The notes beneath the pieces were generated by a model, which was not told the DNA's origin, searched no databases, and saw only the letters and a program-made list of their open reading frames with translations. A stretch of DNA of 64,000 nucleotides from an uncultured Prevotellaceae bacterium (GTDB lineage: Bacteria > Bacteroidota > Bacteroidia > Bacteroidales > Bacteroidaceae). The position numbers and the translations under genes are program-made. Of the stretch, positions 26,317 through 35,643 are shown piece after piece (within the stretch, counting starts at the first letter, position 1; the number at the start of each line of letters is the position of its first letter). Location: assembly GCA_900316285.1 (NCBI GenBank), contig ONCG01000002.1:123688-187687 (forward strand). Direction: 5' to 3'.

Positions 26317-26324
26317 CAAAGGTA
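26317..26324 (-). promoter_or_regulatory. TAnnTTTG box almost touching the rprX start
   Basis: TACCTTTG on the minus strand is separated from the rprX ATG by only CAACC. Transcription starting a few bases past the box would begin at or next to the start codon. Confidence 0.6.
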
Positions 26325-26515
26325 GTAAAAATCTTAAAACACTACCACTTTTATGTTAACAAATTCGCGGTAATTCACGGAAATTAACATAAAAGCGGAA
26401 AGATAGTTCGAAATAAGGAAGTAGAAAAGGAGTCCCCCTTTCGTCCCCCGAGGGGGACACTATAGCATTTGAGGCTATTGTGCCAACCCCTACATTGGGA
26501 TGTCGACAACGCTGG

Positions 26516-26580
26516 TGCGCGACTCCCCTCCTTTGGAGGGGCGGGGGAGGTTATTCCTATGGAGGGGCTGGGGGTGGGTC
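26516..26580 (+). repeat. Dispersed CCCTCCC/GGGTGGG repeat next to GH25 stop
   Basis: Two units (CTCCCCTCCTTTGGAGGGGC and GGAGGGGCTGGGGGTGGGTC) of the same family as the repeats at 5241-5430 end just before the GH25 stop at 26582. Confidence 0.65.
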
Positions 26581-26581
26581 T

Positions 26582-27427
26582 TTACTTAATCGTCAACCTC
26601 TTCAGGTCGTAGTAGGAGCCGTTATAGATGTTGAAGTCCACGTAGCCCTTGATGCCCGGCAGGCGACCGACGTCGGTGTGTTGCCAGAACTTCCACTGAC
26701 CCTTATACTCCACCTTCTCCACATAGTAGTGGGCTATCCAATAGGGATAGTCGTCGAAGACGGGCGCGCTGAGGTAGGCCTCCTTAAATTTATGATAGGT
26801 GTAGATGATGGGTTTCACATGATAGCGGTCTTCCACGATGTGGAGCCACGTGAGTACATCGCGCTGGAAGTCCTCCACCGAGCGGTCCTTGGGCTTGTGC
26901 TCGATGTCGAGAACGGGCGGCAGGTCGCCTTCCTCGAGCTTCACCTTCTCGAGGAAGAAGTAAGCCTGGTCGCGTGCCGACGAGCGATTGCTCCAGAAAT
27001 GATAGGCGCCGCGAATGAAACCGTGTTCGCGGGCTTCATAGAAATAGTCGTCGAACTTCTCGTCGAGGAGCGAGGCTCCCTCGGTGCTCTTCACAATGAT
27101 GAAGCGCAAGGGGCATCCCTCAATCATCGCGTGACGGAGCTGGTCCCACTCTATCGACGCCTGGTAGTGCGAGATGTCGATGCCGTGAATCTCATAGCCG
27201 TCGGGATAGCGGGCATCACCGTAGAGGGCACGCCAGCGGAATCCCGTAGGGCTGACGAAGAAATAATAGAACAGCCAGACATAGACCACCACCACGCCGA
27301 TACCGCCTACCCACCAAGCCCATCGGGGATAGCGATGGAACACGGGGTGCAGGTGGTGGCTTTGATGCGAAGACTTCCGCCTGCGCGAGGCGGAAGTCTT
27401 ACGGTTCTTTGTCTGCTTTTTCTTCAT
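26582..27427 (-). CDS. Membrane-anchored GH25 lysozyme-like muramidase
   Basis: A 281-aa protein. A very basic 30-residue start (KKKQTKNRK, RRRKS) precedes one hydrophobic helix (about 36-57, GGIGVVVVYVWLFYYFF), so it is an inner-membrane protein with an external catalytic domain. GH25 features are IHGIDISHYQASIEWDQL, with the catalytic Asp, then FIIVKSTEGASLLD, GAYHFW, and the DIE motif in LPPVLDIEHKP. GH25 enzymes cleave the beta-1,4 bond of peptidoglycan; the substrate here may be the cell's own wall. No operon partner is evident; pfp lies upstream at some distance. Confidence 0.88.
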   Translation of the reverse strand: MKKKQTKNRKTSASRRRKSSHQSHHLHPVFHRYPRWAWWVGGIGVVVVYVWLFYYFFVSPTGFRWRALYGDARYPDGYEIHGIDISHYQASIEWDQLRHAMIEGCPLRFIIVKSTEGASLLDEKFDDYFYEAREHGFIRGAYHFWSNRSSARDQAYFFLEKVKLEEGDLPPVLDIEHKPKDRSVEDFQRDVLTWLHIVEDRYHVKPIIYTYHKFKEAYLSAPVFDDYPYWIAHYYVEKVEYKGQWKFWQHTDVGRLPGIKGYVDFNIYNGSYYDLKRLTIK

Positions 27428-27462
27428 TTCAGAAAAGTTAAGTCTTTCGGGCAGACACAGGG

Positions 27463-27556
27463 TCTGCCCCTACAGTAGGCCCCTACCACCCAGAAGGGTA
27501 TAGTAGCCCCCTCGGGGGCTGAATGGGGGGCTCCCAATGGGGGTTGAATGGGGGGC
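27463..27556 (+). repeat. Dispersed CAGACACAGGGTCTGCCCC and CCCCCTCGGGGGC repeats
   Basis: The GH25-pfp gap is made of two dispersed repeat types. Both recur together at about 41775-41860 in front of the nadE stop, and the second also near 19062 and 26440. Confidence 0.6.
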
Positions 27557-29194
27557 TTACTTCTGCTGCTCGAGGGCAAGCGTCATCGTGGGACGGTCGC
27601 ACACCGACGAGGGACCCCAGTACTGGATAGGTCCGGGATAGATGTAACTCGTCTCGCGGGCCCACTCATCGCGCTTCGAAGCGAACTCCTTGAAGGGTGC
27701 GCCATCGAGTTCTACAAGTGCCTTGCGGATAACAGGCTTCATCTCACCGTTACGACGCTCCATGTTCATCATCATCGTGATAGGCACACCGCCAGCCACC
27801 CACTCGTCGCTGGGAGCAGTGGTGTTCTTCACAATGGCCATGTAGCCGGTCTTGCCAGCAGCAATGAGCTGGGCAGCGCTGGTGCCAAGAGCATAGCAGT
27901 AGTCGGCATCGAAGTTAGAAGGAGCTGCGCAGCGGCCTTCGTAGCCAAAGAAGTGATGCTGAGTGGCAAACTTTCCTTTGTAGGTGCCTTCCTTCTTCAT
28001 CTTTTCGAGCTTCTGGGCAACCATTGTGGAGAGCAGCTTCTCAGTCTCGATGAGCGATACCTGTACGTTGCCATGAGGATCGCGGTCGAGGGCGAGCTGG
28101 CGGGCAACGCCGGTGGGTAGAGAGTTGAAAACGGCAAGGTTCTCCTCGGTGAGGTGACTCTTGGCGAAGTCTATCTGCTCAGAACGGCCCATGTCCTTCA
28201 CCTCAGGCAGGGCAAGCACATCGTTGAGCTGGGCGATGAGCTTCTTAATGGCGGGAATGAACTCGATGAGTCCCTCGGGGATGATGACGGTACCGAAGTT
28301 GTTACCGTCGGCAGCACGCACGGCCACAGCGTTGGCGATGTAGCTCACCACGTCGTTAAGGCTCATGTTCTTTGCCTCTACCTCCTCAGAAATCAGGCAG
28401 ATGTTGGGCTGCGTCTGCAGAGCGCACTCCAGGGCGATGTGGGAAGCCGAGCGACCCATCACCTTGATGAAGTGCCAGTACTTGCGAGCGGAGTTGCAGT
28501 CGCGCTCGATGTTACCGATGAGCTCGGAGTAAGTCTTACAAGCGGTGTCGAAACCGAACGAGGTCTCAATCTGGTCGTTCTTCAGGTCGCCGTCGATGGT
28601 CTTCGGGCAGCCGATGACCTGCACGCCGTATTGCTTAGCAGCATAGTACTCAGCAAGCACGCAGGCGTTGGTGTTGGAGTCGTCGCCACCGATGATGACA
28701 ACAGCCTTGATGTCGAGCTGGCGAATGATCTCCAGACCCTTCTCGAACTGCTCCACCTTCTCGAGCTTCGTACGGCCGGAGCCAATCATGTCGAAGCCAC
28801 CCGTGTTGCGATACTCGTCGGCTATCTCCTTCGTGATCTCCATGTAGTTGTGGTCGACCAGACCGCCAGGACCGAGGATGAAGCCGTAGAGACGGTTCTC
28901 GGGGTTGAGTTTCTTGATGGCATCGAAGAGACCCGTGATGACGTTATGACCGCCAGGAGCCTGACCACCGCTGAGGATCACGCCGACGTTCATCACCTTC
29001 GTGTTGGCTTCCTCGCCGGGCACGAACTCCACCAGCGGCATTCCGTAGGTGTTGGGGAACAACTTCTTGATTTCTTCTTGATCGCCTACACTCTGTGTGG
29101 GTTCACCTTCCTTTACCTTAACAGCTCCCTGCAGGCCTTTCGGCAGTTTGGGCAGATAAGCTGCGCGTTCAATTTGCAAAAGACTTTTTTTCAT
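27557..29194 (-). CDS. pfp: Diphosphate-dependent 6-phosphofructokinase
   Basis: A cytoplasmic enzyme phosphorylating fructose 6-phosphate reversibly with pyrophosphate instead of ATP; 545 aa, the long plant/Bacteroidetes-type clade. The substrate-binding [11 protein letters not shown] and the [10 protein letters not shown] motif (Asp-Asp after the glycines marks PPi specificity) are visible, as is the catalytic [10 protein letters not shown] and [11 protein letters not shown]. It is a central glycolytic enzyme in Bacteroidales. A TAAATTTG box at 29281-29288 suggests a leader of about 80 nt. Confidence 0.95.
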   Translation of the reverse strand: MKKSLLQIERAAYLPKLPKGLQGAVKVKEGEPTQSVGDQEEIKKLFPNTYGMPLVEFVPGEEANTKVMNVGVILSGGQAPGGHNVITGLFDAIKKLNPENRLYGFILGPGGLVDHNYMEITKEIADEYRNTGGFDMIGSGRTKLEKVEQFEKGLEIIRQLDIKAVVIIGGDDSNTNACVLAEYYAAKQYGVQVIGCPKTIDGDLKNDQIETSFGFDTACKTYSELIGNIERDCNSARKYWHFIKVMGRSASHIALECALQTQPNICLISEEVEAKNMSLNDVVSYIANAVAVRAADGNNFGTVIIPEGLIEFIPAIKKLIAQLNDVLALPEVKDMGRSEQIDFAKSHLTEENLAVFNSLPTGVARQLALDRDPHGNVQVSLIETEKLLSTMVAQKLEKMKKEGTYKGKFATQHHFFGYEGRCAAPSNFDADYCYALGTSAAQLIAAGKTGYMAIVKNTTAPSDEWVAGGVPITMMMNMERRNGEMKPVIRKALVELDGAPFKEFASKRDEWARETSYIYPGPIQYWGPSSVCDRPTMTLALEQQK

Positions 29195-29280
29195 TGTTAT
29201 AAATAATATTTGTAAAAATATGATATGAGACTAAATGAATAGACAGCTCTACATCTTTTCCTTTTTTTCAAAAACTGTTG

Positions 29281-29288
29281 CAAATTTA
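29281..29288 (-). promoter_or_regulatory. TAnnTTTG box for pfp
   Basis: TAAATTTG followed by C on the minus strand, 86 bp before the pfp ATG. Confidence 0.5.
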
Positions 29289-29383
29289 CTCTTTTTTGGC
29301 GAGATATGGAAAGAAATCGGAAAGAAAACCACTTTTTTATGAACTTTTTTTTGTGATTTGTGTTCCATTTCACATTTTTTTCT

Positions 29384-29391
29384 TATCTTTG
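29384..29391 (+). promoter_or_regulatory. TAnnTTTG box for the 29421 gene
   Basis: TATCTTTG on the plus strand, 29 bp before the start of the 89-aa gene; divergent from the pfp promoter. Confidence 0.6.
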
Positions 29392-29420
29392 GGGAATAAA
29401 ACTAAAAAGATGATTGCATT

Positions 29421-29690
29421 ATGAAGAGAAGAGAACTGAAATTAATCGTCAATTACGTTTGCGACGAATTGTTCGCAGAGTGCATTGCTGCATCGATGTA
29501 CATTGGGAATCCAGATCCGAACAACGTGGAGTCGCTGCTGGTCAGCATCGTCGACTTGAGAACCGACTACATCAGCCGTATCTCGCACCCAGAACCCGGT
29601 ATGCCTGCAAAGCAGTACTTCCAAGACCTGAAGAACAGCTTCAATGAGCATGTCTCGGAAATCATCGACAACATCAGCAACATGAACTAA
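29421..29690 (+). CDS. Conserved hypothetical 89-aa protein
   Basis: A soluble, mostly helical acidic protein (LIVNYVCDELFAECIAAS near the start, QYFQDLKNSFNEHVSEIIDN near the end). I recognise no domain. It is probably conserved in Bacteroidales. The acyltransferase gene begins 12 bp downstream, so the two and the amidase-like gene form an apparent operon from the promoter at 29384. Confidence 0.7.
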   Translation: MKRRELKLIVNYVCDELFAECIAASMYIGNPDPNNVESLLVSIVDLRTDYISRISHPEPGMPAKQYFQDLKNSFNEHVSEIIDNISNMN

Positions 29691-29702
29691 CAGAACTGCA
29701 TC

Positions 29703-30257
29703 ATGGGTAGATTCTGCAAATGGCTTTTGTATAAGCACATGGGGTGGACGAAAAACGTTAGTGAGGACCACCCCGAGAAATTTATTATCTGTCTGGCACC
29801 TCACACCAGCAACTGGGACTTCATGCTAGGCCAGCTCTACATGAGGGCGGAAGGCATGAAGATTAACTTCCTGATGAAGAAAGAGTGGTTCTTCTGGCCG
29901 CTGGGGCCCATCTTCCGACGGATGGGCGGCATCCCCGTGTGGCGCACGAAGAAGACCAGCATGACCGACAACCTCGCCTCCGAAGCCAAGAAGGCGGAGA
30001 GCTTCCACCTGTGCATCACGCCCGAGGGAACGCGATCGCTCAATGCCGACTGGAAGAAAGGCTTCTACTTCATCGCACAGAAGGCCGGCATCCCCATCCT
30101 GCTCTATGGCCTCGACTATGAGCGCAAGCTCATTGAGTGCACCCAGACCTTCATCCCCACGGGCGATGTGGAAGGCGACATGCGGAAAATAAAACTCTAT
30201 TTCAAGGACTATAAGGGAAAGCATCCCGAACTTTTTACCATTGGAGAATGTGAATAA
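29703..30257 (+). CDS. PlsC-like lysophospholipid acyltransferase
   Basis: A 184-aa glycerophosphate-acyltransferase-fold protein. The catalytic HX4D motif is in APHTSNWDF (about 31-39). The acceptor-binding block is GGIPVWR with a basic patch, and the third block is CITPEGTRS followed by WKKGFYFIAQKAGIPIL. Family members add an acyl chain to a lysophospholipid or similar acceptor on the inner membrane. The protein lacks a long membrane anchor; this short form is often annotated 1-acyl-sn-glycerol-3-phosphate acyltransferase. Its 3' end overlaps the next gene by 8 bp if that gene starts at GTG 30250. Confidence 0.82.
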   Translation: MGRFCKWLLYKHMGWTKNVSEDHPEKFIICLAPHTSNWDFMLGQLYMRAEGMKINFLMKKEWFFWPLGPIFRRMGGIPVWRTKKTSMTDNLASEAKKAESFHLCITPEGTRSLNADWKKGFYFIAQKAGIPILLYGLDYERKLIECTQTFIPTGDVEGDMRKIKLYFKDYKGKHPELFTIGECE

Positions 30258-32874
30258 ACTGAAAGGACTCCTACTGACCATCCTCGCTCTCGTGGCCGCC
30301 TCAGGCTCTGCACAAGAACAGAGCACGTGGGGCGACATTGATTATCACGGTGCTCCTTGGGTGGAAAACATTTCACGCCCCAACGACATTTCAAACGGCT
30401 TGCACAACCGACATCTGAGCATCTGGGCAAGCCACGGACGCTACTACGACCAGGAGAAAGGATTCTGGAAGTGGCAGCGACCTTATCTTTTCGGCACCAC
30501 CGAGGACTTGTTTACACAAACCATCGTCGTGCCCTACCTCATCCCGATGCTCGAGAATGCGGGCGCCGTCGTCTTCACGCCGCGCGAACGCGACTGGCAG
30601 CGACATGAGGTCATCGTCGACAACGACGACACCCGACCCTATCACTATCTCGAGCATGCCGTTGAGTACGACTGGATTAATACTCCTCAGCCGGGCTTTG
30701 CCTTCCACAGCGGTGTTTATTACGACGGCGAGAATCCCTTCGAGGCTGGCACCGCCCGGATGGCGAAGGCAACGAGCAAGACGAAGAAGGCAAGCACCAT
30801 TGCCTACACGCCAAGCTTCCCTGAAGAAGGACGATATGCCGTCTACGTGAGCTATCAGACGCTCCGCAACAGCGTGCCCGACGCGGAGTATGTGGTGTGC
30901 CACAAGGGTCAGCAGACGGTGTTCCGCGTGAACCAGCAGATGGGTGGAGGCACATGGGTCTATCTCGGCACCTTCGAGTTCGACAAGGGATATAGCGAGT
31001 TCAACTGTGTGAAGCTGTCGAACCTCAGCAACCACCGAGGTGTGGTGACGGCCGATGCCGTTCGCTTCGGCGGAGGAACGGGAAACATCACGCGCGGCGG
31101 TTCCACCAGCGGAATGGCGCGCTCGTTCGAGGGTGCTCGCTACTATGCCCAGTGGGCAGGAGCTCCCTATGCTGCCTATAGCTCGAAGAACGGCGAGAAC
31201 GACTACGGCGACGACATCAACGTGCGCTCGCTCATGACAAACTGGCTGGCTGGCGGCTCGCCTTATGTGCCGAACATGCCGGGAAAGGGTGTTCCGCTCG
31301 AGCTGACGCTGGCCGTACACAGCGATGCAGGCTTCAACCCCGACGGCCAGAGCATCTATGGTCCGCTGGCCATCTGCACCACCAACTTCAACGACGGCCG
31401 CCTGGGTGCCGGCATCAGCCGTATCGCATCCCACAACCTCGCCGACGAGGTGTTGTCGGGTGAGGTGCGCGACATGAGCCTCCTCTACGGAGCCTGGCCG
31501 CGACGCAACTTCTACGACCGCAACTACTCCGAGACACGTGTGCCGGAGGTGCCCTCGGCCATCATCGAGACGCTCTCCCACCAGAGCTTCCCAGACATGC
31601 GGTTGGCGCAGAACCCCAACTTCCGCTTCAACCTCGCCCGCTCCATCTATAAGAGCATCCTGCGCTATGTGTCGCAGATGCACGACCGCCGCTATGCTGT
31701 TCAACCGCTTGCCCCAAACCGGTTCCGCATCGAGTTTGTGAGCAAGGACAAGGTGCGACTGAGCTGGGAGCCCGTCGACGACCCGCTGGAGCGTACCGCC
31801 CGCCCTAACGGCTATAATGTATACACGGCCATCGGTTCGGGAGGCTTCGACAACGGTGAGCACGTTCGGCAGAACTCCTTCACCGTGAAGCTCGACCCTG
31901 CTACACCCTATCACTTCCGCGTAACCGCCACCAACGACGGCGGCGAGAGTTTCCCCACAGAGGTGCTCTCGGCTGTGTGGCAGCCTGAAGCCAGGCAGAC
32001 CGTCCTCATCGTGAACGGCTTCCACCGCTTGGCAGCGCCAGCCATCATCGACAACGACTCGCTACAGGGTTTCGACCTGCTGGCCGATCCCGGCATCACC
32101 TATGGGATGACGGCCGGATGGAGCGGCTCGCAGCAATGTTTCGACAAGCGACAGATGGGCATCGAGGGACCTGGCGGTCTGGGCTTCTGCGGCAGCGAGA
32201 TGGAGGGGCAGTATGTGGCCGGCAACACCTTCGACTATGTGCGCACCCATGCCGAAGCGATTGCGACAGCACGCAGATACAACGTTGTGAGCTGTTCTTC
32301 CGAAGCCCTCGAGGCCAACCTGCTCCACCTGAAGCACTACGACGCCATCGACCTGATTCTCGGACTCGAGAAGCACGATGCCGGCGTGGCGCCGACACTG
32401 CCGAACTACAAGACTTTCTCGCCTCAGATGCAGCAAGTGCTGCGGAAGTTCACCAGTCAGCATGGGCGACTGCTCGTGAGCGGGGCGAACATTGCGGCTG
32501 ATATGCTCTCGCCGACCGATCGTGAGTTCCTGTCGACCATCCTGAAGGTGCAACCCAGTCTCGTCACCAGCAACGAAGGCATCGTGTTCCTGAACCGTAA
32601 CCGCCTGGCTGCCGTGAGTGGAATGGGGATGTCGTTCGACTTCTACAACTCGCTCAACGAACAACACTATGCCGCACAGAGCACCGACATCCTGCTACCT
32701 ATGCAACCTGCCTACTGCGCCCTGCAATACGGCGACGGGAGCAGCGCGGCCGTAGCCTATCAGGGTCGCGACTACAAAGCCTTCACCACCGGCTTCCCGC
32801 TGGAGTGCATCCGCAATCGTCAGACACGCGAGAGCATCATCCGCGGCATCGTACAATTCCTCTTTGTAAAGTAA
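30250..32874 (+). CDS. Exported amidase-like protein with golvesin-like and FN3 domains (often labelled xanthan lyase)
   Basis: An 874-aa secreted protein. The GTG at 30250 gives MNKLKGLLLTILALVAASGSA, a signal peptide, and overlaps the acyltransferase stop by 8 bp; a TTG at 30241 is the alternative. The first part (SIWASHGRYYDQ, PMLENAGAVVFTPRERDWQR) and later blocks (LAVHSDAGFN, IETLSHQSFPDMRLAQ) look like an N-acetylmuramoyl-L-alanine amidase fold split by an inserted golvesin-like beta domain (about 175-280, GRYAVYVSYQTL). An FN3 domain follows at about 495-575, then an alpha/beta C-terminal region of unknown role. Database names such as xanthan lyase come from the inserted domain. A peptidoglycan role in the periplasm is inferred. 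Confidence 0.75.
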   Translation: MNKLKGLLLTILALVAASGSAQEQSTWGDIDYHGAPWVENISRPNDISNGLHNRHLSIWASHGRYYDQEKGFWKWQRPYLFGTTEDLFTQTIVVPYLIPMLENAGAVVFTPRERDWQRHEVIVDNDDTRPYHYLEHAVEYDWINTPQPGFAFHSGVYYDGENPFEAGTARMAKATSKTKKASTIAYTPSFPEEGRYAVYVSYQTLRNSVPDAEYVVCHKGQQTVFRVNQQMGGGTWVYLGTFEFDKGYSEFNCVKLSNLSNHRGVVTADAVRFGGGTGNITRGGSTSGMARSFEGARYYAQWAGAPYAAYSSKNGENDYGDDINVRSLMTNWLAGGSPYVPNMPGKGVPLELTLAVHSDAGFNPDGQSIYGPLAICTTNFNDGRLGAGISRIASHNLADEVLSGEVRDMSLLYGAWPRRNFYDRNYSETRVPEVPSAIIETLSHQSFPDMRLAQNPNFRFNLARSIYKSILRYVSQMHDRRYAVQPLAPNRFRIEFVSKDKVRLSWEPVDDPLERTARPNGYNVYTAIGSGGFDNGEHVRQNSFTVKLDPATPYHFRVTATNDGGESFPTEVLSAVWQPEARQTVLIVNGFHRLAAPAIIDNDSLQGFDLLADPGITYGMTAGWSGSQQCFDKRQMGIEGPGGLGFCGSEMEGQYVAGNTFDYVRTHAEAIATARRYNVVSCSSEALEANLLHLKHYDAIDLILGLEKHDAGVAPTLPNYKTFSPQMQQVLRKFTSQHGRLLVSGANIAADMLSPTDREFLSTILKVQPSLVTSNEGIVFLNRNRLAAVSGMGMSFDFYNSLNEQHYAAQSTDILLPMQPAYCALQYGDGSSAAVAYQGRDYKAFTTGFPLECIRNRQTRESIIRGIVQFLFVK

Positions 32875-32895
32875 AAAACAAACTATATAATAATT

Positions 32896-33219
32896 ATGTA
32901 TACCATACAAGCCAACCCTTCTGGTTCACGCTCCATCGAGGTGAGCGACGAACATCTGCAAACCATCGACCACTACCAGCTGCTGCGCAACCTGACCGAT
33001 AGCAACGGCATCATCGATGAAGCCGTACTCGACAAGCTAAAGTTCACCGTGCGTTCACTGCTGGAGTCGGCCGACAACAGCGAGCCCGCCGCCAAGAAAG
33101 CGCTGCTCGACCTGTGTCTCGATGTCATCTACAGCAACAACATGAAAGCATTCGGCCTACACCAGCTGGTGCTGCTCTACATAGAATGGAAAAGCAAACA
33201 GCAAACACAGGAAGGATAG
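32896..33219 (+). CDS. Conserved hypothetical 107-aa protein
   Basis: A small soluble protein with no domain I can name: MYTIQANPSGSRSIEVSDEH, then helical segments including LDKLKFTVRSLLESAD and KALLDLCLDVIYSNNM. It overlaps the start of the YgiQ gene by 34 bp in a different frame, so the two are translationally linked. The sequence composition gives no hint of transfer. Confidence 0.7.
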   Translation: MYTIQANPSGSRSIEVSDEHLQTIDHYQLLRNLTDSNGIIDEAVLDKLKFTVRSLLESADNSEPAAKKALLDLCLDVIYSNNMKAFGLHQLVLLYIEWKSKQQTQEG

Positions 33220-35165
33220 ACAGAAACGGACCACAGCTCTCCGACTTCCTGCCCACCACGAAGAAGGAGTGCCAGCTGCGAGGATGGGACGAACTCGACG
33301 TCATCTTGTTCTCGGGTGATGCCTATGTCGACCATCCGTCGTTCGGTGCTGCTGTCATCGGGCGTACACTCGAGGCATCGGGCTACAAGGTGGCTATCGT
33401 GCCGCAACCCGACTGGCACGGCGACTTCCGCGATTTCAAGAAGCTCGGGCGCCCACGCCTGTTCTTCGGTATTGCTCCCGGAGCAATGGACTCGATGGTG
33501 AACAAGTACACCGCCGCACGACGTCTGCGCAGCGAGGATGCCTACAGTCCCGACGGGCGACACGACTGCCGGCCGGAGTATCCCACCATCGTCTACACGA
33601 AGATTCTGAAACAGCTCTTTCCCGATGTTCCCGTTGTACTGGGAGGCATCGAGGCAAGCATGCGCCGCCTCACCCACTACGACTACTGGCAAGACAAGCT
33701 GCGGCCCTGCATCCTCTGCGACTCGGGTGCCGATCTCATCATCTACGGAATGGGTGAGAAGCCTATTCTTGAGATTGCCAATCAACTCAATAACGGATTG
33801 GGAATCAGTAGCTTACACGATATTCCACAAACCGTTTATTTAACTCCGAAAACTAGTATCGAGGGCGACATCACCGACAACGACATCGTGCTGCACAGCC
33901 ACGAGGAATGTTTGCGCGACAAGCGGTCGCAAGCCGAGAATTTCCGACACATCGAAGAACAGTCGAACATGATGCATGCCCACCGACTGCTGCAAGGTGT
34001 CGGCAATCAGTATGTCGTCGTGAATCCTCCCTATCCCCCGATGACGACTGCCGAGCTCGATGCGTCCTTCGACCTGCCCTACACACGACTCCCCCACCCC
34101 AAGTATCGCGGCAAAACTATTCCCGCCTACGAGATGATTAAGTTCTCGGTGAACATTCATCGCGGGTGTTTCGGCGGATGTGCCTTCTGCACCATCTCGG
34201 CTCATCAGGGGAAGTTCATCACTTGCCGCTCGAAGGAGAACATCCTGAAGGAGGTGCGCAAGGTCATCGCGATGCCCGATTTCAAGGGCTACCTTAGCGA
34301 TTTGGGCGGACCGTCGGCAAATATGTACGGTATGCACGGCAACAACCCGAACGCCTGCGAGCGCTGTAAGCGACCATCGTGCATACATCCCAAGATTTGC
34401 CCGAACCTGAACACCGACCACTCGGCACTGCTCGACATCTATCATGCCGTCGACGCGCTGCCGGGCATCAAGAAGAGCTTTATTGGCAGTGGTGTGCGCT
34501 ACGATCTGCTCCTTCACGAGAGCAAGGACGAGAAGAGCAACCAAGCTGCCCGACAATACACCCGCGAGCTCATCACGCACCACGTCAGCGGGCGTCTGAA
34601 GGTGGCTCCCGAGCATACCAGCGACCGCGTGTTGATGCTCATGCGGAAGCCTTCGTTCCAGCAGTTCTACGAATTCAAGCGCCGCTTCGACCGCATCTGC
34701 CGCGAAGAAGGACTGCGCCAGCAAATTATCCCTTACTTCATCTCTTCGCATCCTGGCTGTAAGGCTGAGGATATGGCTGAACTCGCCGTTATCACCAAGC
34801 AACTCGACTTCCACCTCGAGCAGGTGCAGGACTTCACGCCGACGCCGATGACCGTTGCCACAGAGATGTGGTATACGGGTTACGACCCCTACACCCTCGA
34901 GCCCGTCTTCTCGGCCAAAAGCGACCGCGACAAGCAGGCACAACGGCAATTCTTTTTCTGGTACAAGCCCGGAGAGCGCGCAGCCATCGAGCGTGAACTG
35001 CGTCGCATGGGCCGTCCCGACCTCATCAACAAGCTCTACGCCGGCCGTCCCGATTCCAACAACAAGCCTTACGCCGGGCGTCCCGATTCCAACAACAAGC
35101 CTCACGCCGGCCATCCTAGAGCTGTGAGCGCACCCAAGCCTCACAAAGGGCGTCAGAGAAGATAA
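33186..35165 (+). CDS. YgiQ-family radical SAM protein (UPF0313)
   Basis: A 659-aa radical SAM enzyme starting at ATG 33186 (MEKQTANTG); the upstream frame is rejected because family members begin near LSDFLPTTKKE. An N-terminal B12-binding-like Rossmann region is followed by the radical SAM core with the [4Fe-4S] motif CFGGCAFCT (CxxxCxxC), and further cysteines (CERCKRPSC, HPKICPNL) that may hold another cluster. The reaction of this family is unknown. The C-terminus has an unusual tandem GRPDSNNKPYA repeat before a basic tail. Confidence 0.92.
   Translation: MEKQTANTGRIDRNGPQLSDFLPTTKKECQLRGWDELDVILFSGDAYVDHPSFGAAVIGRTLEASGYKVAIVPQPDWHGDFRDFKKLGRPRLFFGIAPGAMDSMVNKYTAARRLRSEDAYSPDGRHDCRPEYPTIVYTKILKQLFPDVPVVLGGIEASMRRLTHYDYWQDKLRPCILCDSGADLIIYGMGEKPILEIANQLNNGLGISSLHDIPQTVYLTPKTSIEGDITDNDIVLHSHEECLRDKRSQAENFRHIEEQSNMMHAHRLLQGVGNQYVVVNPPYPPMTTAELDASFDLPYTRLPHPKYRGKTIPAYEMIKFSVNIHRGCFGGCAFCTISAHQGKFITCRSKENILKEVRKVIAMPDFKGYLSDLGGPSANMYGMHGNNPNACERCKRPSCIHPKICPNLNTDHSALLDIYHAVDALPGIKKSFIGSGVRYDLLLHESKDEKSNQAARQYTRELITHHVSGRLKVAPEHTSDRVLMLMRKPSFQQFYEFKRRFDRICREEGLRQQIIPYFISSHPGCKAEDMAELAVITKQLDFHLEQVQDFTPTPMTVATEMWYTGYDPYTLEPVFSAKSDRDKQAQRQFFFWYKPGERAAIERELRRMGRPDLINKLYAGRPDSNNKPYAGRPDSNNKPHAGHPRAVSAPKPHKGRQRR
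35010..35120 (+). repeat. 33-bp in-frame tandem repeat in the YgiQ C-terminus
   Basis: Units encoding GRPDLINKLYA, GRPDSNNKPYA, GRPDSNNKPHA and a partial GHPRAVS follow one another. The two middle units are almost identical in DNA, which suggests recent duplication. Confidence 0.8.
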
Positions 35166-35643
35166 AAAAGTATAAAAACGCAAGGTTTTTGCCCTTTTCG
35201 CATTGAAGTAACAAAAAAAATGAGTATATTTGCAGTCAGAAGGAATACCCTTACGGGGGTGTGACAGTTTGATCGGGATACTCATCAAATAATACAGAAA
35301 ACCGAGAAGGCTTCTTTTGCTAATGGCGGGCCATATAAATCTGCATTTCGGCGGACTAAGCTGCAAAGCCGATGGATTACAAAGGCGGAGAGCACTCAAA
35401 TCATATTTACTCGGAGTTTCATCACATCACTGCACACCCCCTTTCTTTATGTCTCAACTTTTCCAATCGGTTATCTCAAATACATTCTTTTCACACACAC
35501 AGACTCGTGTGCCGACGAGTTGTGCGCGGTGTGTTGAGAGGGTATTTGTGTTCGGTTAACAGATGTTATAAACCTGCGCCGACGTTAAACGATGGGGTGT
35601 AATAAGCATCAAACTCAAAAAATTAATAAAATAAACGATAACA
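35166..35643 (+). other. Long leader of the TolC-MacAB genes
   Basis: A 478-bp gap. A promoter at 35203-35232 implies a leader of about 400 nt before the TolC start. Short ORFs within it have no support. Candidate helices include CGGC/GCCG around 35347-35374 and ACCC/GGGT at 35247-35260. I recognise no known riboswitch. Confidence 0.45.
35203..35232 (+). promoter_or_regulatory. Bacteroidetes promoter upstream of the TolC gene
   Basis: TTG at 35203-35205 and TATATTTG at 35225-35232 with a 19-bp spacer match the -33/-7 pattern. Confidence 0.65.

Noticed and set aside
24830-26359. 509-aa ORF opposite rprX
   Set aside because: Antisense shadow of a clear histidine kinase in high-GC codons; no family resemblance and no promoter.
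28154-29206. 350-aa ORF opposite pfp
   Set aside because: Antisense shadow of the PPi-phosphofructokinase coding sequence.
33840-35399. 519-aa ORF opposite the YgiQ gene
   Set aside because: Antisense shadow extending through the YgiQ promoter-distal region into the downstream gap.
35317-35602. Small ORFs in the TolC leader
   Set aside because: No plausible start context or conserved-looking protein sequence; more likely untranslated leader.
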